The notes beneath the pieces were generated by a model, which ran no database searches, had not been told where the DNA came from, and was given only the letters and a program-made list of their open reading frames with translations. From Porphyromonas gulae DSM 15663 (GTDB lineage Bacteria > Bacteroidota > Bacteroidia > Bacteroidales > Porphyromonadaceae), in NCBI RefSeq assembly GCF_000378065.1, contig NZ_KB899161.1, forward strand, positions 1-57,625: DNA of 57,625 bases, given 5' to 3'. Position numbers and translations under genes: made by a program. Positions 18,501-26,720 of this stretch are shown here, in pieces. Each line of letters begins with the position of its first letter. Position 1 is the stretch's first letter.

Positions 18501-18540
18501 GAAAGAGTATTGTGATGGAGGAGAAAAGAAATCGTTTCAT
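15529..18540 (-). CDS. Secreted fusion of a GH3 glycosidase and a serine beta-lactamase/DD-peptidase domain
   Basis: This 1003-residue protein has a signal peptide (MKRFLFSSITILFLSVLYTA). Residues 50-400 are a glycoside hydrolase family 3 domain of NagZ type, with the KHFPGHG motif at 229-235 and the predicted nucleophile Asp316 in FTDGLAM. A C-terminal GH3-like region follows. From about residue 620 a class C beta-lactamase/PBP domain begins, with a SVTK serine motif near 651, a YSDLG motif and GHTGFTG in place of KTG. The combination suggests peptidoglycan trimming in the periplasm: sugar removal plus peptide or amide-bond attack. Similar fusions occur in Bacteroidetes. Its last bases overlap the start of the next gene. 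Spacing from the putative -7 element implies almost no leader. Confidence 0.9.
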   Translation of the reverse strand: MKRFLFSSITILFLSVLYTAMTPPRTNKGTMRAVQSKDYPFLLFEGIDGKDVDRWVEDRIKSMSTEEKVGQLLMPIVYPSLQGEKVKQAEQLVRSCHIGGILFQKGTLSEQYTMTRHLQEAARIPLLIALDGEWGLHMRLKDAPRFPRNMGLGHQKDNQLLYNYGREVARQCRLMGIHVNFAPVLDVNNNPKNPVIGTRSFGDNPRQVAERGVAYAQGLEDGGVMAVAKHFPGHGNTMEDSHKTLPTVFASREELDKTELFPFKEFFRAGLSGVMTAHLNVPALEAKKNTPSSLSYTICTDLLQREMGFEGLIFTDGLAMQGVQSAGSQPISVRAILAGNDILLGPVDPAKAFSEVLAAVKDGTISNDLLDKKCRKILAFKYGLIIRKELPKEKAAEKVVRQVNNREAERMAENLWLASITILKNKKQFLPLSEGNRIACIDLDGAATNTFTQELGLTSKDCYSYTKGSNSTRTQELLSKLKGYDAVIVTVRHTQPDRARTFLHRLTEQNHTAIVFFTSPYVADRIPAATDKARAIVVAYENVKEAARMAARKIRDRVVVSSGGEIPVVPEEEETDPTANMMPPTESHSSIIPMPAVDRIAKEALRQGAFPGCRILAVHRDKVVYDKSFGTLDGSAHGGKVSSSTIYDLASVTKIVATTPAVMLLVQDGKLKLSDRLGTLLPRFAGTDLKDITVQQLLLHEAGLRPSVNFYESLIDSSSLDGKLLSPRRSSGWVRVDTNMWGNPFFGFRSDLVSGQFRPDYPFRFSSNLYLSKEVKEIVLNTIASTPRNGVGRYRYSDLGFILLQQIVEKVSGKSLNVFVEERIFRPIGAGSLGYLPLDKYPVSRIAPAQNDKFLRKSIVRGTVDDEAAACLGGVSGNAGTFGTAEDVARVLDMFLHEGSYKGRRIIDQKVFRQFITTHGKGNRRCLGFDKGRASMAESASSSTYGHTGFTGTCVWVDPENELIFVFLSNRTYPNRLNKTLMTASVRPRLHQAIYEALGIAEQ

Positions 18541-18546
18541 ACCCTA

Positions 18547-18554
18547 CAAATGTA
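18547..18554 (-). promoter_or_regulatory. Putative -7 element for the GH3-beta-lactamase operon
   Basis: On the minus strand this reads TACATTTG, an exact TAnnTTTG. It ends only 6 bp before the ATG at 18540, so transcription from it would be leaderless or the true start is further in. No TTG element was found at the usual spacing. Confidence 0.3.
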
Positions 18555-18664
18555 CACAAAAAAGCGGCCTGCTCCGAGCTTGCAGACCCTGTGCAACGGT
18601 GCTTTCTCCCTATGTCGTGCATCGGGGGCAGCCGCCGGCCGACTGAGGGATGCACTCATACCCG

Positions 18665-18713
18665 AAAAAGAAAGGAGACGAACAAAAGAAGCATTGCTTC
18701 CGTTGCCGCCTCC
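18665..18713 (-). terminator. Probable clpC terminator
   Basis: On the minus strand, after the clpC stop, an imperfect hairpin (GGAGGCG paired with CGTCTCC, inner arms GAAGCA and TGCTTC) is followed by CTTTCTTTTTC. The T-rich tail and position support termination of clpC. Confidence 0.5.
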
Positions 18714-18755
18714 TTCACTCAAAAGAGAAAAAAGGTAGAGAAAGTTGTATTATGC

Positions 18756-21329
18756 CTACTCTTGTACGACGATCTCCCCGTCGGAAGCCGAGAGCGTAAG
18801 CGTCTGTCCTTTCCGGATCTGTCCGGAGAGGATGAGATCCGTGAGGCGATCCTCCACTTCGTTCTGGAGTGTACGCTTGAGCGGTCGTGCTCCATATTGG
18901 AGGTCGTATCCCTTCGTCGCTATCACATCCTTGGCTTCATCGGTAAGAACGAGGTCGTATCCGGCACGATGGATGCGCGCCAAGACGGCTTTAAGCTCTA
19001 TGTCCACCATCCGGCGAATCTCCGTCTTGCCCAGCTGGTCGAACAGGATGATGTCGTCCAAACGGTTGAGAAATTCGGGACTGAACGTCTTGTTTAGTGC
19101 TTTTTGGATCACAGAACGGCTGTGCTCCTTGTTCGCTTCCTCGTCTTTGTCCGAACGGAACCCAATGCCCTGCCCAAAGTCTTTGAGCTGGCGTGTACCC
19201 ACGTTGGAGGTGATGATGATCACCGTATTCTTGAAATTCACGCGCCGTCCCAGACTGTCGGTCAGCTGCCCCTCGTCCATCACCTGCAGAAGCAGGTTGA
19301 AGACATCGGCATGGGCCTTTTCGATCTCGTCCAAGAGAACCACGGAATAGGGCTTGCGTCTTACGCGCTCGGTGAGTTGGCCGCCCTCCTCATAGCCCAC
19401 ATATCCCGGAGGTGCTCCCACCAGACGCGATACGGAGAACTTCTCCATATACTCGCTCATGTCCACCCGGATCATCGCATTCTCATCCTCGAACAGGTAT
19501 TCGGCGAGTTTCTTGGCCAAATAGGTTTTGCCCACGCCTGTGGGGCCGAGGAAAAGGAAAGATCCGATCGGTTTCTTTTCATTGCGAAGTCCCAGACGAT
19601 TGCGCTGGATGGCACGCACCATCTTTTCGATGGCTGTGTCCTGACCTACTACTTTGGTCTTGAGGTCATCTGCCATCGTACGCAGACGTTCGCCTTCGCC
19701 CGTGCTCAGCCGCTCGGCCGGAACGCCTGTCATCAACGCCACTACGTGCGCCACTACATTCTCGTCCACCGTCTCGCGGTGCTTGGCCATCTGCTCCTCC
19801 CATTTCCTCTTCTCTTCCGCTATCTGCTGCTGAGTGCGTCGCTCCTGATCGCGGAAGGATGCGGCCAATTCGTAGTTCTGAGCCTTTACGGCCGAGAGCT
19901 TGTTCTCCCGCACCGAAGCCAGTTCGGCCTCCAATAGTTCGATCTCTTTCGGTGCCACTACGTTAGTGATGTGGACGCTCGCGCCGGCCTCGTCCATGGC
20001 ATCTATGGCCTTGTCCGGAAAGAAGCGATCGGACACATAGCGATCGGTCAGCTCCACAGCTGCTTTGATGGCCTCGTCCGTATAGCGTACGCCGTGATAG
20101 TCCTCGTATTTCTCTTTGATGTTTTGCAGGATGGTCAGCGTTTCCTCTGCTGTCGAAGGGGCTATCGGCACTTTCTGGAAGCGGCGTTCGAGTGCTCCGT
20201 CCTTTTCTATGTTCTTGCGGTACTCATCCAACGTAGTGGCTCCGATGCACTGTACCTGTCCACGGGCAAGAGCGGGTTTGAGCATATTGGCCGTATCCAT
20301 CGATCCGGCGGCAGAACCTGCTCCCACGATGGTATGTATCTCGTCGATGAAGAGGATGATCTGCGGATTCCTCTTCAGCTCATCGAGTACGGCTTTGAGC
20401 CGCTCTTCGAACTGTCCGCGATATTTGGTACCGGCTACCATCTGAGCCAAATCGAGGCTGATGATCCGCTTGTCGAAAAGGATGCGACTCACCTTCCTGT
20501 TCACGATGCGTTCGGCCAGTCCCTCCACGATGGCACTCTTGCCCACACCGGGTTCGCCGATGAGTACCGGATTGTTCTTTTTGCGCCGGCTCAGGATCTG
20601 TATCACCCTTTCGATCTCCTGCTCCCGACCCACTACCGGATCGAGCTTGCCTGCAGCCGCCATGGCGGTGATGTCGGTGCCGAAGGTGTCCAAGGCAGGC
20701 GTATCGCCTCCGCTCCGTGTCGTGGTAGTCGTATCGCCTCCGCCGAAGCTCTGTTCGGGAGCATCGCCGGAGCCGCCGGTGGGGCCGCTGTTGCCCGGAG
20801 GCAGAGAGGCGTCGTCCTCTTCGTCGTCGAAGTCGTTGTCTTGGTACCCGTCGATGATCTCCGTTTCGGCAGGAGTTTCTCCTTCGGAGGGGCTGCGCTG
20901 TCCGAAGTAATCCGACAGGATGGTGTCGTATTTTATACCTTGTTTCATAAATATCTTTTGTACTAAGCTCTCCTGTGTCGAGTTGAGAATACTCAGCAAC
21001 AGATGGACCGGGCTGACGGCCTCGTCTTCCATGTCGGCACAGATGTCTGTGGCATCATTGATAGCCTTCCGAGCCGAAGGGGTGAAGATGGGCAATCCCT
21101 CGGGCGAAGCAGGCAAACTCTCGGCGATGGCTTCCAACTCGATCAACCGTTTGAGTTCGTACAGGTTGATCCCATAGTGCCGCATGATGTCGATCGCGCC
21201 GTTGTCTCCGTCGCGAATGATACCGAGTACGAGCATATCCTGCGTCACGGCTACGACGCCGAGACGGGTTGCCTCCTGATAGCTGTACTCCAGACTGTTG
21301 CGGAATGTTTGTGTAAAGTCGTATGCCAT
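18756..21329 (-). CDS. clpC: ATP-dependent Clp protease ATP-binding subunit ClpC
   Basis: The 857-residue Hsp100 unfoldase is of the ClpC type. It has an N-terminal Clp-N double repeat (1-150) and an acidic, Gly/Thr-rich linker at about 165-215. The first AAA+ module has [15 protein letters not shown] and [13 protein letters not shown] short middle domain with a UVR-like motif ([16 protein letters not shown]) separates this from the second AAA+ module, which has [19 protein letters not shown] and [14 protein letters not shown]. The UVR motif and short middle domain distinguish it from ClpB. It would feed substrates to ClpP. The gene is single. The linker is unusually long and polar compared with Firmicutes ClpC. 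Upstream lies a 626-bp spacer with a dispersed repeat. Confidence 0.93.
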   Translation of the reverse strand: MAYDFTQTFRNSLEYSYQEATRLGVVAVTQDMLVLGIIRDGDNGAIDIMRHYGINLYELKRLIELEAIAESLPASPEGLPIFTPSARKAINDATDICADMEDEAVSPVHLLLSILNSTQESLVQKIFMKQGIKYDTILSDYFGQRSPSEGETPAETEIIDGYQDNDFDDEEDDASLPPGNSGPTGGSGDAPEQSFGGGDTTTTTRSGGDTPALDTFGTDITAMAAAGKLDPVVGREQEIERVIQILSRRKKNNPVLIGEPGVGKSAIVEGLAERIVNRKVSRILFDKRIISLDLAQMVAGTKYRGQFEERLKAVLDELKRNPQIILFIDEIHTIVGAGSAAGSMDTANMLKPALARGQVQCIGATTLDEYRKNIEKDGALERRFQKVPIAPSTAEETLTILQNIKEKYEDYHGVRYTDEAIKAAVELTDRYVSDRFFPDKAIDAMDEAGASVHITNVVAPKEIELLEAELASVRENKLSAVKAQNYELAASFRDQERRTQQQIAEEKRKWEEQMAKHRETVDENVVAHVVALMTGVPAERLSTGEGERLRTMADDLKTKVVGQDTAIEKMVRAIQRNRLGLRNEKKPIGSFLFLGPTGVGKTYLAKKLAEYLFEDENAMIRVDMSEYMEKFSVSRLVGAPPGYVGYEEGGQLTERVRRKPYSVVLLDEIEKAHADVFNLLLQVMDEGQLTDSLGRRVNFKNTVIIITSNVGTRQLKDFGQGIGFRSDKDEEANKEHSRSVIQKALNKTFSPEFLNRLDDIILFDQLGKTEIRRMVDIELKAVLARIHRAGYDLVLTDEAKDVIATKGYDLQYGARPLKRTLQNEVEDRLTDLILSGQIRKGQTLTLSASDGEIVVQE

Positions 21330-21659
21330 CTCTAAATACGTATTGCAATTATCGTGCCGCAGGATTCGGATTTATCCCTTTAGGCATAACAATGGCCGTT
21401 TGGCGGGTGTTCAATGCCTCCTCGTCTGTCATAATGACCGATGCGAAAGCCCGATTGGCTGACAGGCCTCAGTCTCCAACAGGCCGGGAAGAACTTATAC
21501 CGATCGCTCGGCACAGACTTTCCGTTCTTGAAAAATAATAAGAAAAAAGCTTTTTACCTCCGGATGAATCCACAGTCACAGATCTGCTATTACATAGGGA
21601 GTGAGCCGAAGTCTGCGGTTTGCTGGAAATTTGATTGTCGAACCGAAAATGCCGAGATT

Positions 21660-21727
21660 GCGGTTCGTAAATCCTGAAAAACACGCGCGTAAAATTTTTC
21701 GCTGTGGCGCGGGAAGTAAAAAATTCT
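21660..21727 (+). repeat. Dispersed ~68-bp intergenic repeat, copy A
   Basis: It begins GCGGTTCGTAAATCCTGAAA and continues through an A/T-rich TTTTTCG block and CGGGAAGTA to AAAAAATTCT. It aligns along its whole length with 29295-29363, and its first 41 bases match the reverse complement of 29731-29771. The arm TTTTTCGCTGTGGC (21695-21708) pairs perfectly with 21731-21744, so the 3' half forms a hairpin. Confidence 0.7.
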
Positions 21728-21907
21728 CGAGCCACAGCGAAAAAAATCTCGCGCCACGTTTTTCGGAGCATGGAATGAGAAAATTCACGAGCCTAAACCG
21801 TTTGGAGGCGACAGCTCTTTCTCTGTCATGAATACGGATGAGATGCCCCAACGGATGGGGTAGCGAGATGGTTGTAATCTCGGATTGTATTTTTTTTGCG
21901 GAACCTC

Positions 21908-21937
21908 TTGCAAGTTTGGGATAATCCACTACCTTTG
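21908..21937 (+). promoter_or_regulatory. Promoter of the tRNA-Asn pair
   Basis: TTG at 21908-21910, a 19-bp spacer and TACCTTTG at 21930-21937 match the Bacteroidetes consensus exactly. Transcription should begin near 21943, about 12 bases before the first tRNA. Confidence 0.7.
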
Positions 21938-21955
21938 CATCACGAAAAACGAAAG

Positions 21956-22029
21956 GCTTTCTTAGCTCAGTCGGTTAGAGCATCTGACTGTTAATCAGAG
22001 GGTCCTTGGTTCGAGCCCAAGAGAAAGCG
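21956..22029 (+). tRNA. tRNA-Asn (anticodon GTT), first copy
   Basis: A cloverleaf of 74 bases including the discriminator G. The acceptor arms GCTTTCT and AGAAAGC pair fully. The anticodon stem TCTGA/TCAGA holds the loop CTGTTAA, giving anticodon GTT. The T arm is CTTGGTTCGAGCCCAAG. The anticodon arm is identical to that of the second copy; the acceptor stem differs. The 3' CCA is not encoded. Confidence 0.95.
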
Positions 22030-22051
22030 CAGTCACAAGACGTTTTTCTAT

Positions 22052-22125
22052 TCTTCCTTAGCTCAGTTGGTTAGAGCATCTGACTGTTAATCAGAGGGTC
22101 CTTGGTTCAAGTCCAAGAGGAAGAG
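22052..22125 (+). tRNA. tRNA-Asn (anticodon GTT), second copy
   Basis: A cloverleaf of 74 bases including the discriminator G. The acceptor arms are TCTTCCT and AGGAAGA, and the anticodon loop is CTGTTAA. It lies 22 bases after the first copy and shares its promoter. CCA is not encoded. The two copies differ in the acceptor stem, one D-loop base and two bases of the T arm. Confidence 0.95.
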
Positions 22126-22135
22126 CAAACGAACA

Positions 22136-22170
22136 AGACCGAAAGTCCGAGAGGGTTTTCGGTCTGTTTT
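22136..22170 (+). terminator. Terminator after the tRNA genes
   Basis: A perfect 9-bp stem (AGACCGAAA at 22136-22144 with TTTCGGTCT at 22157-22165) with a 12-base loop is followed by GTTTT. Confidence 0.75.
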
Positions 22171-22254
22171 GTATGGGAGAGGAAGCTCTGCGGTATATGC
22201 CGTTTGTTTTCGCACAGCCCGTTCGGTAGAGATTTCAGCGCGTAAAGAAGAATT

Positions 22255-23634
22255 ATGTCATCCCAACAGATCCAAGCATTAGAATCGGAAAAGATACCCA
22301 AACTGCTGTTTCACTATGCTCTGCCGGCAGTGGTGGGCACAGCAGTCAATTCGCTATACAACATCGTAGACCGTATCTTCATCGGGAACGGGGTGAGCGA
22401 ATATGCCTTGTCGGGCTTGGCTATCACCTTCCCGATCCTGATCTTCCTGATGGCCTTCGGTATGCTGGTGGGAGCCGGTGCGTCCGTGCGAGTCTCCATC
22501 CTGCTGGGGAGAAAAGACATAAAAGGGGCCGAACACACACTGGCCAATGCCATCTTCCTGACCTTCTTCACACAAGCCCTGACCATTATCCCCTGCTATA
22601 TCTTCATGGAACCGCTGCTTCGGCTGTTCGGAGCCAGCGAACGTACGTTGCCCTACGCCATGGAATACCTCCAATACGTGGTTCCTGCCAATATCTTCTC
22701 GGCTCTGAGCTTCGGCTACAATGCTATCATGAGAGCTTCAGGCTATCCGCGCAAAGCCATGATCACGATGATTATCGGGGCTATGACGAACGTGGTGCTG
22801 GACTACATCTTCATCTATCCGTTGGGGATGGGGATAAGCGGAGCCGCCATAGCGACAGTCATCTCCATGATAGTGTGTTCGGTCTACGTCCTTTCGCACT
22901 TTTTCCGTAAGGACAGCATCGTACGTTTCCACCGTTCGGCTTTCCGCCTTTCCCTGCCGGTGATCAGCGGCATAACGGCTATAGGGGTAGCACCCTTCGC
23001 CATGCACCTTACGGGCAGTCTGGTCAATATCATCATGAATCGTTCTTTCGTATCCTACGGCGAGACAGCGGACGCTACCGACTTGGCCATCGGAGCATTC
23101 GGGATTATCAATGGCTATGCCATGCTCTTTTTCATGATTATCATCGGTGTGGCTCAGGGGATGCAGCCGATCGTGGGCTTCAACTACGGGGCTAAGAATC
23201 TGGGACGGGTGAAGTCGGCCTATCGCTACAGTTGTGGCGTCAATCTACTGGTCAGCTTTCTCGGTTTTGCTCTGGCTATGCTTATGCCGAGGACGATCGT
23301 GGGGCTGTTCACCGATAGCGAACAGATGATAGCACTATCTGCTCCGGCTCTTCGCACGGCCTTGATCGGGCTTTCTTTGGTCGGCTTTCAAGTCACCACG
23401 ACCCAATTCTTCCAAAGCATCGGCTTCAGCCATAAGGCTATTTTCCTGAGCCTGACGCGCCAGATCATCTTCCTGATTCCCTGTTTGCTGATTATCCCCC
23501 GATTCATGGGGCTGGACGGCGTGTGGTGGAGTCTGCCGATCAGTGATCTGGCCTCGGTCATTTTGGCTTTTGTGCTGATTACCATACAGATGAAGCATTT
23601 CAATCAATCGAAAAAAACTACTTTCGCCGAGTAA
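22255..23634 (+). CDS. MATE family efflux transporter
   Basis: The 459-residue inner-membrane protein has the twelve hydrophobic segments of a MATE multidrug exporter, which expels cationic drugs or metabolites in exchange for Na+ or H+. It opens with LFHYALPAVVGTAVNSLYNIVDRIFIGNGVS, typical of the MepA/DinF-like branch, and contains the mirrored second half with GVAQGMQPIVGFNYGAKN near residue 300. Substrate cannot be told. It begins about 85 bp after the tRNA terminator and is followed after 52 bp by the metallophosphoesterase gene, possibly one transcript. Confidence 0.93.
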   Translation: MSSQQIQALESEKIPKLLFHYALPAVVGTAVNSLYNIVDRIFIGNGVSEYALSGLAITFPILIFLMAFGMLVGAGASVRVSILLGRKDIKGAEHTLANAIFLTFFTQALTIIPCYIFMEPLLRLFGASERTLPYAMEYLQYVVPANIFSALSFGYNAIMRASGYPRKAMITMIIGAMTNVVLDYIFIYPLGMGISGAAIATVISMIVCSVYVLSHFFRKDSIVRFHRSAFRLSLPVISGITAIGVAPFAMHLTGSLVNIIMNRSFVSYGETADATDLAIGAFGIINGYAMLFFMIIIGVAQGMQPIVGFNYGAKNLGRVKSAYRYSCGVNLLVSFLGFALAMLMPRTIVGLFTDSEQMIALSAPALRTALIGLSLVGFQVTTTQFFQSIGFSHKAIFLSLTRQIIFLIPCLLIIPRFMGLDGVWWSLPISDLASVILAFVLITIQMKHFNQSKKTTFAE

Positions 23635-23686
23635 TCATCTTACAAAGCCGAATCCTTTTCATGACTCAGATAATCTTACCGGAACG

Positions 23687-24841
23687 ATGAAAGTATTTCT
23701 CGAAGCCTTTCTCCTACAGTATCTCCTGACCCTCTACATCGCATACCGAGGAGGACAGGCGCTGCCGCAAAAGAGCCTTTGGCGCAAAGGTTTTCACCTT
23801 CTGATGGGTGTAGTATTCGCCCTGTATCTAATAGGGTTTGCCGGCAACAGGGTTTTGCCCGATGCCGTGATGAGCTGTATTATGTCTGTCACGGGGTTCT
23901 GGTTTGTCATGTCCATTTATGCCATGTTTGCCATGGTGATCGTAGAGATTGCCCGTGTCGTGGACAGGCATTTCCTGCACAGATTCGACAGGCTGTCCGA
24001 AAGAGTGCAGGCTCGCATCCGATTGGGGCTGTTCGTTCTCATAGGTTTGTATTCGGCTTTGATCGTGATACATGGTCTGAATATCGTACGCTATCCCGTT
24101 GTAAAGCATATGGACATTCGTTTGGACAGGCCGGCCATAGATGGAAGGCAGTCCATGAGAGCAGCCCTGCTCACGGATATTCATATTAGCGAGACGGTGA
24201 CGGCCGGCCATATCCGCGAGATGGTGGAGAGGACTTTGGCCGAACGTCCGGATATAGTCCTGATCGGTGGGGATATGATCGACTATCATGGCAGATATGC
24301 TCGTCGGGACAGCATCACGGAGTATATGCGCCGCCTGCAGGACGAGACGCCTATGGGAGCTTACTATGTGCTGGGCAATCATGAATACAGGGCGGACGAA
24401 GTAGAGAAGCGCGAGTGGTTCCGTTCGATCGGCCATCTGGTGATCGATCAGGTTGTCACCCCGGGCAATGCCTTCTATCTGATAGGACGGGACGATAGCA
24501 CGAATGTCTTCCGTGCTCCGTTACATGAACTTATGCCACATGTCGATACCACTAAGGCCTCTATCCTGCTCGATCATCAGCCGCACAAGCTGGACAGCGT
24601 GGCGATGACCGGTGTGGATTTGGCTCTGTACGGGCACACGCACAACGGACAGATCTGGCCGTTTACGATTTTGACCCGACTGGCTTTTGAAAAATCATGG
24701 GGCTATCTTCGCAAAGGGCATACGCAGTTCTATGTCAGTTCAGGAGCAGGAGCGGCCGGACCGGCTATTCGTGTTTTCACGGAGAGCGAGATCGTCATTC
24801 TGAATATTCGGTTTGCCTCCGAAAACAAACCGGCACATTAG
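23687..24841 (+). CDS. Membrane-anchored metallophosphoesterase (YaeI/YkuE-like)
   Basis: The 384-residue protein has an N-terminal half with about four transmembrane helices (residues 5-125) and a C-terminal calcineurin-like phosphoesterase domain. Metal-binding motifs are LLTDIHI (near 163), IGGDMIDYHGRY (near 196), LGNHEYR (near 230), LLDHQPH and YGHTHNGQIWP (near 310). Relatives include YkuE/YaeI, which can cleave lipid or UDP-linked phosphoesters at the membrane. The substrate is unknown. A strong hairpin terminator shared with the convergent sirtuin gene follows. Confidence 0.88.
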   Translation: MKVFLEAFLLQYLLTLYIAYRGGQALPQKSLWRKGFHLLMGVVFALYLIGFAGNRVLPDAVMSCIMSVTGFWFVMSIYAMFAMVIVEIARVVDRHFLHRFDRLSERVQARIRLGLFVLIGLYSALIVIHGLNIVRYPVVKHMDIRLDRPAIDGRQSMRAALLTDIHISETVTAGHIREMVERTLAERPDIVLIGGDMIDYHGRYARRDSITEYMRRLQDETPMGAYYVLGNHEYRADEVEKREWFRSIGHLVIDQVVTPGNAFYLIGRDDSTNVFRAPLHELMPHVDTTKASILLDHQPHKLDSVAMTGVDLALYGHTHNGQIWPFTILTRLAFEKSWGYLRKGHTQFYVSSGAGAAGPAIRVFTESEIVILNIRFASENKPAH

Positions 24842-24865
24842 TATTCCGAAGGACGAACAGATACA

Positions 24866-24917
24866 ACTAACCCCAAGAACCACCGCGATGGTAGGTCCTT
24901 GGGGTTAGTGTTTTTTT
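24866..24917. terminator. Bidirectional terminator between convergent genes
   Basis: A perfect 12-bp stem (ACTAACCCCAAG at 24866-24877 with CTTGGGGTTAGT at 24898-24909) is followed by GTTTTTTT on the plus strand. It ends the metallophosphoesterase transcript and overlaps the sirtuin stop codon at 24916. Confidence 0.85.
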
Positions 24918-25620
24918 AGCGGTCTGTTTCGTAGAGTTCTTGCCGTAGCATCCTTACGCCTTCCGTGGCAGGAGCTTGGATATACCGAATGTCTTGTCGG
25001 GAAGTGCTCCGCACCGGCTTCGGATCGATCAGGTAGATAGGGCACTTGCGAGGGGCATAACTCAGTAGTCCGGCAGCCGGATAAACGTTGAGAGAGGTAC
25101 CGATGACAACGAGAATGTCAGCCTGCGTTACCTCTTCGATGGCCGGCTCTATCATCGGAACGGCTTCGCCGAACCAGACAATAAACGGCCGTAGCTGACA
25201 GCCGTCGGGTGCCAGATCTCCCACATGCAGATCGGGATTGGTCGGGTCTACGGGATAGAGTACACTGTCTGTGGCCACAGATCTGTTCTTCATCAGCTCT
25301 CCATGCAGATGAATGACGTGCGTGCTGCCTGCTCTCTCGTGCAGATCATCCACATTCTGTGTGACGATCCTCACATCATACTCCTTCTCCATTTCTGCCA
25401 GGCCGATATGGCCTGCATTCGGTTTGCAACCGGCATAGTCGCGTCGGCGTGCATTGTAGAACTTGAGGACGAGGGCAGGATTGCGCCTAAACCCATCGAT
25501 AGAGGCCACATCTTCGACGGGATAATTCTCCCACAATCCGTTGGCATCACGAAAAGTCGATATGCCGCTTTCGGCACTCATGCCTGCGCCACTCAAGACG
25601 ATGAGTCTTTTCTTATTCAT
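24916..25620 (-). CDS. cobB: NAD-dependent protein deacylase, sirtuin class III (CobB-like)
   Basis: The 234-residue sirtuin removes acyl groups from lysines using NAD+. It has GAGMSAESGISTFRD, TQNVDDLHERAG and the catalytic His in HLHGELM. FYNARRRDY carries the Tyr and Arg that class III enzymes such as E. coli CobB use to read succinyl and malonyl groups. The start is the ATG at 25620 (MNKKRLIVLSGAG); the open frame upstream encodes an unrelated hydrophobic stretch. The zinc-ribbon cysteines of E. coli CobB are missing: only one Cys (DGCQLRP) occurs in that region. Divergent from the acyltransferase gene, 79 bp away. Confidence 0.92.
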   Translation of the reverse strand: MNKKRLIVLSGAGMSAESGISTFRDANGLWENYPVEDVASIDGFRRNPALVLKFYNARRRDYAGCKPNAGHIGLAEMEKEYDVRIVTQNVDDLHERAGSTHVIHLHGELMKNRSVATDSVLYPVDPTNPDLHVGDLAPDGCQLRPFIVWFGEAVPMIEPAIEEVTQADILVVIGTSLNVYPAAGLLSYAPRKCPIYLIDPKPVRSTSRQDIRYIQAPATEGVRMLRQELYETDR

Positions 25621-25645
25621 GTTATATCCTTCGTTTAGGGGTTTA

Positions 25646-25679
25646 TTGACAAAGATAAAGAGAAGTCCCCGTATATTTG
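25646..25679. promoter_or_regulatory. Divergent -7 elements for the sirtuin and acyltransferase genes
   Basis: TATATTTG at 25672-25679 faces the acyltransferase gene, and on the minus strand TATCTTTG (25650-25657) faces the sirtuin gene. Both fit TAnnTTTG. No well-spaced TTG element was seen for either. Confidence 0.4.
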
Positions 25680-25699
25680 TCTGCAATTATCAGATAGTT

Positions 25700-26719
25700 A
25701 TGACTACCAAGGGGAGACATACCGCCGTCGATGTCCTGCGAGTTCTGGCCGGATTGATGGTAATCGGCATCCATACTTCGGGAGAATACGTTCTCGAAGG
25801 AGTGGCTGAGGGTACAAACTTTATAGCCGGTCTATGCTGGGAAGCGGTCGTTCAGCCGGCCGTTCCTCTATTCGTTATTATCAGTGGGGCTTTCGTCTTG
25901 GGACGCAATGAGACGTGGGGAGATTTCTATCGGAAGCGAATACCGCGACTGCTGGTACTGCTTGCCTTTTGGCTCCCGTCCTATTGGCTATGGATGTGGC
26001 TCAAAGGAGATGATATAGGTTCCTATCTTGCTGGTTTTTGGCAGGGACGCTCGTTCGTTCATCTGTGGTATGTGGTGATGCTGCTGGGACTGTATGCGGT
26101 CGTTCCTCTGCTCAACGAAATAATCCGCAGGTGCGAAGCCGGTGGAGAGAAGGCAGCTCGGAAACGACTTTGGACACTATCCACCATATTGCTGCTGCTG
26201 GGGATATTGTCCAACACCTACGATTACGTACTCGGCTACAACCGCTTTTTCCCCTTTCTCTGGCCGGATTATCTGGGATATTTCCTCGTAGGTTATACGC
26301 TGAGGAGCCATGCTCCAAAGCGTTCTTTACCGGCTCTTTCCCTGTACGGACTCTCTACAATTTGTCTCTTCTTCGCCAGTCGGCACGCTTTCGAGCACGG
26401 CGAAGGGCTATACTTCTACCGTAATCTCTCACCACTGATTGTTCTTTCTGCTGTCAGTCTCTTCGCGTTCTTCGTTTCTTGGGGAGAATGTGGAGGAAAA
26501 TTGGCACGGATCGGGAAGATCCAAGGGGATATTTTAGGGATTTATCTGGTGCACATCGCTGTGCTGAACGTGGTGACAAAGATACTTGTACTCGCCACCC
26601 CCGGCCTGATGCAAAGCGCATGGCTCAACATACCGGTTCGTGTAGGATTGGTTTTCTTCGTTTCTTGGGGAGTTGTGCGGCTGATGAAGCGGTTGCCGAT
26701 ATGCCGCCATTTGGTGTAG
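25700..26719 (+). CDS. Acyltransferase family 3 membrane protein
   Basis: The 339-residue integral membrane protein of the acyltransferase 3 (OafA/YrhL-like) family has about ten hydrophobic segments. Family marks are DVLRVLAGLMVIGIHTSGEYV near the N-terminus with the conserved His, FVIISGAFVLG and FVHLWYVVMLLGLYAVVPLL. It would acylate a surface glycan or lipid, but the acceptor is unknown. The start is the ATG at 25700; the open frame upstream to 25541 overlaps the sirtuin gene. It is convergent with wbpD, with one base between the two stop codons. Confidence 0.87.
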   Translation: MTTKGRHTAVDVLRVLAGLMVIGIHTSGEYVLEGVAEGTNFIAGLCWEAVVQPAVPLFVIISGAFVLGRNETWGDFYRKRIPRLLVLLAFWLPSYWLWMWLKGDDIGSYLAGFWQGRSFVHLWYVVMLLGLYAVVPLLNEIIRRCEAGGEKAARKRLWTLSTILLLLGILSNTYDYVLGYNRFFPFLWPDYLGYFLVGYTLRSHAPKRSLPALSLYGLSTICLFFASRHAFEHGEGLYFYRNLSPLIVLSAVSLFAFFVSWGECGGKLARIGKIQGDILGIYLVHIAVLNVVTKILVLATPGLMQSAWLNIPVRVGLVFFVSWGVVRLMKRLPICRHLV

Positions 26720-26720
26720 G

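Larger units (their letters stand above)
21330..21955. other. Gene-free spacer between clpC and the tRNA genes
   Basis: This 626-bp stretch contains no reading frame I can support. It holds one copy of a dispersed ~68-bp repeat (21660-21727), an overlapping 14-bp inverted repeat (21695-21708 with 21731-21744) and the tRNA promoter at 21908-21937. The clpC promoter should also lie here but I could not place it with confidence. Confidence 0.6.
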
